A stretch of DNA of 64,000 bases from an uncultured Collinsella sp. (GTDB lineage: Bacteria > Actinomycetota > Coriobacteriia > Coriobacteriales > Coriobacteriaceae): positions 1 to 64,000 of the forward strand of contig UQMU01000008.1 of NCBI GenBank assembly GCA_900542305.1, given 5' to 3'. The notes under the pieces are model-generated. The model was given only the letters and a program-made list of their open reading frames with translations. It was not told the origin of the DNA and did not search any database. This document shows, in pieces, positions 59,070-64,000 of this stretch; position 1 is the stretch's first letter, and the number at the start of each line of letters is the position of its first letter. Made by a program: the position numbers and the translations under genes.

Positions 59070-60182
59070 TCAGTCGTTAAAACCAGTGAACACGGGCTCT
59101 CCGCTGTACACGAGCGCTTCCTCGACACCATCGAGCACGCGGCAGGCGCCAGACGCCATCGCCTCGAGCTCAAACTCGCCGGGATAAGCCGACACGGGGG
59201 CGATCCAAGAGCAGCATTCCTCAATCGAGGCAACGAGCTCCTTGCTGTGGACCATGCCGCCTCCGAGCAAGATACCGTCGACATCGCCCTTCAGCACACA
59301 TGCCATCTCGCCAATCCACTTGCAGATTTGGTAGACCATTGCATCCCAGGCGCGAGCTGCGGCCTTATCTCCCGCTGCAGCACGTTCGCACACCTCGATG
59401 GCATCGGAGGTACCCAAAAGGTCAACGAAGCCGCCAGTCTTCATGCAATGGGCGCGGGCGACATCAAGACCGTGCTCCGCGGTGTACTTTGCGACCTCGA
59501 TCGCGGGAACCGATCCGCAGCGCGTCGGCGCCATGGGGCCTTCGCCGCCAACGATGTCGTTGCCGTCGACCATCTTGCCCTTAAGGTGGGCAGAAATCGA
59601 AATGCCACCGCCGATATGACAGACAATAAAGTTGCACTCGTCGTATGCGCGACCGAGCTTTGCCGCATGGCGGATGGCGGTCTCTTTGAGATTAAGGGCG
59701 TGCAGGTGCACGTTTCGATACACGCCCTTAATGCCCGTCATGCGTGCGAGGTCGCACAGCTCGTCGGTATCGGGAGGATTCACCACAAAGGCGGGCTTGC
59801 CACATTTCACGGCAAATTCGTGGGCAATCTGGGGCCCCAGCTGCGCCGGGTGCCGAACGCCATTCGCACCGATGCGGGCATGCTCGAGCATAACCTCGTT
59901 GATGGCATACGTACCACCGGGCAGCGAAAGCAAGCCACCACCGCGACCGACAAATGCATCAAAGTCCTCGAGCTTTAGGCCCGCCTCCCCCAGCGCTCCA
60001 AGAATCAGATCGCAGCGATACGGCATCTGAGCCGAAACCCCGTCGAACTGGGCAAGGTCCTTCGCATCGTGCGTAACGTTCTTACTGAGCTTGCACTCAT
60101 CGCCCTCAAAAACGCCCACCTTCGTGGAAGTGGAACCAGGGTTGATTACCAGGACGCGCCAGGGAGTCTTTTTATCGGACAT
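59070..60182 (-). CDS. Butyrate kinase-like acyl kinase
   Basis: This 370-residue ASKHA-fold kinase has WRVLVINPGSTSTKVGVFEG (phosphate-1 loop), FVGRGGGLLSLPGGTYAINEVML, HPAQLGPQIAHEFA, ECNFIVCHIGGGISISAH and GILLGGGMVHS. This is the butyrate/branched-chain acid kinase pattern, distinct from acetate kinase. It makes ATP from an acyl phosphate. Its start lies 3 bases after the phosphotransacylase stop codon. Confidence 0.9.
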   Translation of the reverse strand: MSDKKTPWRVLVINPGSTSTKVGVFEGDECKLSKNVTHDAKDLAQFDGVSAQMPYRCDLILGALGEAGLKLEDFDAFVGRGGGLLSLPGGTYAINEVMLEHARIGANGVRHPAQLGPQIAHEFAVKCGKPAFVVNPPDTDELCDLARMTGIKGVYRNVHLHALNLKETAIRHAAKLGRAYDECNFIVCHIGGGISISAHLKGKMVDGNDIVGGEGPMAPTRCGSVPAIEVAKYTAEHGLDVARAHCMKTGGFVDLLGTSDAIEVCERAAAGDKAAARAWDAMVYQICKWIGEMACVLKGDVDGILLGGGMVHSKELVASIEECCSWIAPVSAYPGEFELEAMASGACRVLDGVEEALVYSGEPVFTGFND

Positions 60183-60185
60183 GCC

Positions 60186-61193
60186 TTAAGCCTCCTTAAG
60201 CGCCTGGGCGCGCACGCAGCTCATCACCACGTTGCCGACGATCTCATCGACGGGCGCAGAGCGCGAGCAATCGCACACGATCTTCTTGAAGCCCTGAAGC
60301 ATGGGGCCGTAAGCATTGGCGCCGGTCAGATTCTGGATGATCTTGACGCCGATATTGCCCACGTTGATATCGGGCCAGATGACCACGTTGGCTTGGCCTG
60401 CAACAGCGGATTCGCGATGAACCTTCTTGGCCGCAACCTTGGGGTTAATCGCCGAATCAAACTGGAACTCGCCGTCGATGGCAAGGTCGGGACGGCGATC
60501 GTTGGCAATCTCGCGAGCACGACGTACCTTGTCGACGAGTTCGTTATCCATCGAACCGTCAGTCGAATGCGAAAGCAGCGCGCAACGGATATCCCATCCG
60601 GTCAGTGAGTGCACCGTTTCGCTCGACGAAATCGCGATCGAGGCAAGCTCCTCGCTCGTGGGGTCAACGCACACGGCAGAATCGCCAAAAGCCAAAAGGC
60701 CACCTTCGCCGCCATTCCAGTTGGGGATGTCGGCGATACCGCACGAGCTCACGGTGTCCACCCCGTCGGCAAGGCCGACGATGGTCTGACCAGCCAGGAT
60801 AATATCGCCCGTGGCGTTATCGATACCGGCGAACATAACGTCGACATCGCCGAGCACCTGCAAAATCAGGGCGCGCTCAAGCGGACGCGTCATACGGCGC
60901 GCAGCGCCCTTGGGCTTAAACTTGCAATCCGGATGAGAAAGGTAGCGCTCGCAGCAAGCAGCGTTCGCCTCCTCGTCGGTCACATCGACAATCTCGATGC
61001 CGTCAAGGGAGATGCCGCGCTCATCGGCAAGCTCCTTGAGCTTACCGCCATCGCCGACCAGCACACATTCGGCAAGATGCTCGGCGGCGATCTTTGCGAC
61101 CGCCTGCATCATGGTCTCGTTTTCGCCCTCGGGAAAAGCAACGCGCATAGGCTTGGCGGCAGCCTGCTCGCGCAGGGTCTGCATCAGGTCCAT
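60186..61193 (-). CDS. Phosphate acyltransferase (Pta/Ptb family)
   Basis: This 335-residue protein has PMRVAFPEGENETMMQAVAKIAAE, then ILAGQTIVGLADGVDTVSSCGIADI, a serine-rich loop (SISSSETVHSLTGWDIRCALLSHS), FDSAINPKVAAKKV and NVVIWPDINVGNIGVKIIQNLTGANAYGPMLQGF, the Pta/Ptb core. It interconverts acyl-CoA (or acyl-ACP) and acyl phosphate, feeding the adjacent kinase. Chain-length preference cannot be read. It begins 5 bases after the ACP gene. Confidence 0.88.
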   Translation of the reverse strand: MDLMQTLREQAAAKPMRVAFPEGENETMMQAVAKIAAEHLAECVLVGDGGKLKELADERGISLDGIEIVDVTDEEANAACCERYLSHPDCKFKPKGAARRMTRPLERALILQVLGDVDVMFAGIDNATGDIILAGQTIVGLADGVDTVSSCGIADIPNWNGGEGGLLAFGDSAVCVDPTSEELASIAISSSETVHSLTGWDIRCALLSHSTDGSMDNELVDKVRRAREIANDRRPDLAIDGEFQFDSAINPKVAAKKVHRESAVAGQANVVIWPDINVGNIGVKIIQNLTGANAYGPMLQGFKKIVCDCSRSAPVDEIVGNVVMSCVRAQALKEA

Positions 61194-61198
61194 GGCAG

Positions 61199-61432
61199 TT
61201 ACTCCATCTCTTCGGCAGTGCGCTCGATAAGCTCACCGATGGTCTTCATGACCATGACCTCGCGAACGGGAACCTCGGCATCGAGTTCGTTCTCGATCAT
61301 GGAGGTCAGAGCGATCATCTTCATCGAGCCCTTGCCCAGGGTCTCAAACGTCGTCTCGGGGGTCACATCGCCGTCATAGTTGTAGGCGGACTTGGCAAAA
61401 TCGCAAATCTGCTGAGTGAGTTCTTCGTTCAT
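61199..61432 (-). CDS. Acyl carrier protein-like protein
   Basis: This 77-residue acidic protein is of ACP size and shape. The phosphopantetheine site is probably Ser in LGKGSMKMIALTSMIENEL, where the usual DSL motif is replaced by GSM, so modification is likely but not certain. DVTPETTFETLG and EVPVREVMVMKTIGELIE follow the ACP helices. It sits between the Zn/OB protein and the phosphotransacylase, indicating a dedicated carrier rather than the fatty-acid ACP. The ATG follows AAAGGCACC. Confidence 0.85.
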   Translation of the reverse strand: MNEELTQQICDFAKSAYNYDGDVTPETTFETLGKGSMKMIALTSMIENELDAEVPVREVMVMKTIGELIERTAEEME

Positions 61433-61535
61433 GATGGTGCCTTTCAATCGAAAAAGAGGGGCGACCACGGCGGGCTGGAGACATGGGTCCCGCCGTGGCC
61501 TAAGAGAGGAATCGAATTGTTGCAGGGGTGAAAAC

Positions 61536-61958
61536 CTAGTCGTCAAGCTCGAACGTAAGCTCTTTGTAGCCCGGACGGTCGATAACCTTGGCATGGACGC
61601 CAACGGTCTCGCCCGCCATGAGCTTGGCGCGAATCTCGGGGGCCTTCTTCTTGGTAATGCCGTAGATGACGTAGGTGTACTGAGAACCCTCGTCGATATC
61701 GACGGCGCCGTAGGCGTACTTGCCATACTCCTTGAGGTAGGGCTTGTCGTTCTGCGGACCAGGCAAGGTAAAATCGATCAGATGCCCGTGACCAGAAACC
61801 TGGACCCAATCGGTCTTGTGATAGCCGCAGGCATTGCAGGCAAGGTGGGGCGGAAACTCGACGGCTCCGCACTCGGGGCACTGGCGCGCCCAATAGATGC
61901 CCTCTTCAAGACCCGTGTAGAACTTCTTGACCACGGGCTCCATATCTTTGAGTTGCAT
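61536..61958 (-). CDS. Zn-ribbon OB-fold (DUF35) protein
   Basis: This 140-residue protein has an N-terminal helix (VVKKFYTGLEEGIYW), a zinc ribbon ARQCPECGAVEFPPHLACNACGY (two CxxC), then an OB fold (VQVSGHGHLIDFTLPG and VGVHAKVIDRPGYKELTFEL). DUF35 proteins work as obligate partners of thiolase-like enzymes, as in the archaeal HMG-CoA synthase complex, PhlB of diacetylphloroglucinol synthesis, and ChsH2 with Ltp2 aldolase. The neighbouring thiolase-like gene (38 bases away) is the evident partner. Confidence 0.92.
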   Translation of the reverse strand: MQLKDMEPVVKKFYTGLEEGIYWARQCPECGAVEFPPHLACNACGYHKTDWVQVSGHGHLIDFTLPGPQNDKPYLKEYGKYAYGAVDIDEGSQYTYVIYGITKKKAPEIRAKLMAGETVGVHAKVIDRPGYKELTFELDD

Positions 61959-61996
61959 GAGAATACTCCTTATGGGAAATCGAAAACCGCGGTCGC

Positions 61997-63262
61997 TTAG
62001 GCGACGGTACGAAGGATCTGGCAGCGCACGTTCTGAGAACCGCCAAAACCGCGCAGGAACGCTGTCTCGGGGATCTTCTTCATCTGGGTAGCACCGGCGA
62101 CGCCACGCATCTGCTTGACGGCCTCAACGATATCGGCGATACCCGATGCGCCATGGGCGTGACCGAAGTTGCAGCGGCCACCGTGCGGGTTGATGGGCTT
62201 ATCGCCGTCAAAAGCGGTGCGTCCGTCAATCGCATACTTCCAGGCCTCGCCGCGCGGAATATAGCCGCACTCCTCGGCCGAGACAATCTCGGAAGCCAGG
62301 AAGAAGTCATTGCACATGAACAGGTCGATCTCATCGGGGCTCACGCCGGTAAGGTCATAAACCTGTTTGGCGGCAAGCTCAGTAGCCCAGTGCTCGTTGT
62401 GGAGCAGACCGGCCTCGACAGCAGAGGCGCCCGTACCCAGAACCTCAATAGGCGCATACGGCACGCCCATGGCCTTTGCCTTCTCCGTGGGCATTACGAC
62501 AACAGCGGCGGCACCGTCGCACTTCTTCTCAAAGCCGGTAACGCGCAGGTACTGCGTAACGCGCGGGTTGTACATGCTCTTGAGATACTCGTCGGCGGTA
62601 TCGAACCCAGCTGCCTTCGCGTCCTCCTCGACCGTGGTCTCGTACCAGGCAAGGGGATTCAGGACGGCACCGCGGCGAAGGCTCTTGGTAAGGCCGTTCA
62701 GGGCATCATCGATCTGATCGGCGGTAAGGTCGTACTGCATCGAATACTCGTTGATCCAGTTGTCGAACGACACGCCAAAGGCGCCATCGAGCGGGCGACC
62801 ATAAGCGCGGTCATAGATCTTATCGAGCGAGGGAATCATAACGTCGAGCGTAAAGTCCTGACGAATATGGGAGGGCATATGCTCAACGGGAAGCGTCGAA
62901 GCCAAATCGCAGGCACCCGTAAGGACAACATCGTAGGCACCGGAGGCGACTGCCATCACGGCCTGCTCAAGGGCGACGTAGCCCGTGCAGCAAGCCTCGG
63001 AATGATGGACAGACCCCTTGGCACGAACGCCAAACCAATCGGCAACCTGCATGTTTGGGGTAATGCAATCGCCAACGAGATACGGATTGGCGCTGCCGTG
63101 ATAGAAAAAGTCGATATCGCGGGGCTCAAGACCGGCATCGGCAATTGCCTCGAGAGCCGCATAGCCAAACGCCTCGCCCTCGCCAATACCCTGGGTCTCG
63201 GGATGCTCCTCAAAATCCTTGAACGGGGTGCAGCCTACGCCTACAATCGAGACGCTGCGCAT
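61997..63262 (-). CDS. Thiolase-like enzyme paired with the DUF35 protein
   Basis: This 421-residue protein starts VSIVGVGCTPFKDFEEHPE, and has GSVHHSEACCTGYVALEQAVMAVASGAYDVVLTGACD (probable active-site Cys) and NPHGGRCNFGHAHGASGIADIVEA (catalytic His). This places it with SCP2/Ltp2/PhlC-like thiolases rather than biosynthetic acetyl-CoA acetyltransferase. It may make or break a C-C or acyl bond together with the DUF35 protein. The ATG 63262 is preferred; a GTG 21 bases upstream is the alternative. First gene of the operon. Confidence 0.85.
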   Translation of the reverse strand: MRSVSIVGVGCTPFKDFEEHPETQGIGEGEAFGYAALEAIADAGLEPRDIDFFYHGSANPYLVGDCITPNMQVADWFGVRAKGSVHHSEACCTGYVALEQAVMAVASGAYDVVLTGACDLASTLPVEHMPSHIRQDFTLDVMIPSLDKIYDRAYGRPLDGAFGVSFDNWINEYSMQYDLTADQIDDALNGLTKSLRRGAVLNPLAWYETTVEEDAKAAGFDTADEYLKSMYNPRVTQYLRVTGFEKKCDGAAAVVVMPTEKAKAMGVPYAPIEVLGTGASAVEAGLLHNEHWATELAAKQVYDLTGVSPDEIDLFMCNDFFLASEIVSAEECGYIPRGEAWKYAIDGRTAFDGDKPINPHGGRCNFGHAHGASGIADIVEAVKQMRGVAGATQMKKIPETAFLRGFGGSQNVRCQILRTVA

Positions 63263-63334
63263 GTTCTTTCCGAGCGTAACCACTGAATATCACATCCTAA
63301 TCATGTGAAGGTGTACGGAATGATGGCGCAGTCC

Positions 63335-63372
63335 AGCCGCGAGCGAAGGTGAGAGAGCGCTCGCGGCTTTTC
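63335..63372. other. Hairpin in the leader of the thiolase operon
   Basis: AGCCGCGAGCG (63335-63345) pairs with CGCTCGCGGCT (63358-63368). The T-run follows on the plus strand, where no gene needs it; in the operon leader it would be a plain stem about 70 bases before the start. Confidence 0.5.
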
Positions 63373-63388
63373 TGTGCCGTCACACGTT

Positions 63389-63406
63389 GAACTACTGCAG
63401 TGGTTC
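63389..63406. promoter_or_regulatory. Probable TetR-type operator of the thiolase operon
   Basis: GAACTACTGCAGTGGTTC is palindromic except for one pair. It lies about 130 bases before the thiolase gene and next to a TetR-type gene, a natural binding site for it. Confidence 0.55.
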
Positions 63407-63459
63407 TTTTGAACGTAGCTTTAGTTTACGAGGGGTTAAACGAGACGCGTGAGACAAAA

Positions 63460-63498
63460 AGCCCCGATGTGTCCCATCATATGGGACACATCGGGGCT
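63460..63498 (-). terminator. Terminator of the TetR-type gene
   Basis: AGCCCCGATGTGTCCCAT pairs perfectly with ATGGGACACATCGGGGCT around CAT; on the minus strand it is followed by TTTTTG. It isolates the regulator from the operon. Confidence 0.9.
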
Positions 63499-63604
63499 AG
63501 GCGTTCCAAATAGCAGATAAATGGCCATACTTAAATCGATTCATAGGGCCGGATTACTCTGAATCCGCAACCTATGCAACCGTTCATCCCTAAAAATCAG
63601 CCGT

Positions 63605-64000
63605 TCACCCGAGCGGCTTTTCAAAATCGGGGATACGTGGGTGCCAATGGCGCGAGGCGTCGTCGACAAACAACGGCGCATAGAACATGCGATTGAGCGC
63701 GGCGGCAACGGTGCGCGCCTCCAAATCGGGACGGACCTCGAGCCAGTACTGGATAAGGTTATGGTGACCCGCGAGAGCGAAAGCCAGATACAGGTCAAGA
63801 TCGGTCTCGTCAGAAAACGTTGAGCGCAGACGGTCGCGAAAATACTCATGCATAAAAACCGTAGCCTTATGCGTGAACACGGGGTCCCCGTTTTCACTGT
63901 TGAGCGCGAGCACCTTCGAACGATTGCGCTGCAGGATCTCCATACGCTTAATCATCGTCGGCGTCGGATCGAGCTGAGCGTCACCAAAGCGCGCCTCAAG
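63605..64000 (-). CDS. TetR/AcrR-family regulator, C-terminal part (cut by window edge)
   Basis: The frame is open to the window end and gives the last 131 residues. The predicted helices KRMEILQRNRSKVLALNSE, HKATVFMHEYFRDRLRSTF, DLDLYLAFALAGHHNLIQYWLEV and RTVAAALNRMFYAPLFVDD resemble the all-helical ligand domain of TetR regulators. The DNA-binding domain lies outside the window, so the assignment is provisional. Position immediately upstream of the thiolase operon, with an operator-like palindrome between, suggests it controls that operon. Confidence 0.6.
   Translation of the reverse strand, partial: LEARFGDAQLDPTPTMIKRMEILQRNRSKVLALNSENGDPVFTHKATVFMHEYFRDRLRSTFSDETDLDLYLAFALAGHHNLIQYWLEVRPDLEARTVAAALNRMFYAPLFVDDASRHWHPRIPDFEKPLG

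Overview
The window is a chromosomal segment of a Coriobacteriia bacterium, most likely Collinsella. The call rests on GC-rich coding sequence, frequent GTG/TTG starts with strong Shine-Dalgarno (SD) sites, an anaerobic gene set (class III ribonucleotide reductase, Fe-S aldo-keto reductase, butyrate-kinase-type ATP formation) and the style of the surface proteins. This is recognition from memory, not a database result. I saw no rRNA, tRNA or CRISPR array.

Left edge (1-2.9 kb): AT-rich acquired DNA. The first 106 bases are the start of a tet(W)-type ribosomal protection gene reading off the edge, with its promoter and attenuator-like leader. Behind it lies a wrecked cluster on the same strand: a DUF2087 regulator, an MFS exporter, a frameshifted and truncated B12-binding radical SAM gene, and a second small frameshifted gene.

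3-12 kb: envelope and housekeeping genes (two unrecognised proteins, a Tat-exported cysteine-protease-like protein with a lipoprotein partner, ettA, an SdpR/SdpI-like pair, tcdA, tatD). 12-19 kb: a repeat-bounded gap and an Amadori-compound (fructoselysine) operon (frlD-frlB-frlC, amidohydrolase, YfcC-like carrier, GntR regulator). 19-26 kb: two HAD phosphatases, an unusual three-gene cassette (unknown protein, ClpP-like protease, soluble VirD4/TraG-like ATPase), and pgi. 26.8-28.8 kb: an SOS-type Y-family polymerase/YolD operon behind two LexA-like boxes. 28.8-31.4 kb: a large surface protein.

31.6-45.6 kb: metal and amino-acid functions (HMA protein under a CsoR-like box, DUF3793 plus flavodoxin, polar amino-acid ABC transporter, nfo, oxidoreductases, metY with a cysteine-containing leader peptide and a divergent LysR gene). 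45.6-52 kb: rnhA, an oxidoreductase, acylphosphatase, a Fur/PerR regulator, a UreE-like protein with an FKBP isomerase, and peptidases. 52-57 kb: folB-HD-folE-nrdG-nrdD, with two NrdR-type boxes 32 bp apart over the nrdD promoter. 57.8-63.3 kb: a co-directional operon (thiolase-like enzyme, DUF35 Zn/OB protein, acyl carrier protein, phosphotransacylase, butyrate-kinase-like kinase, MFS carrier), preceded by a TetR-type regulator cut by the right edge.

Best candidates for something undescribed are the ClpP/VirD4 cassette (21.3-24.1 kb), the thiolase/ACP/kinase operon (57.8-63.3 kb), and a pair of hairpin elements with conserved ends but a swapped, self-complementary core just upstream of the ribosome sites of nfo and a neighbouring oxidoreductase gene.
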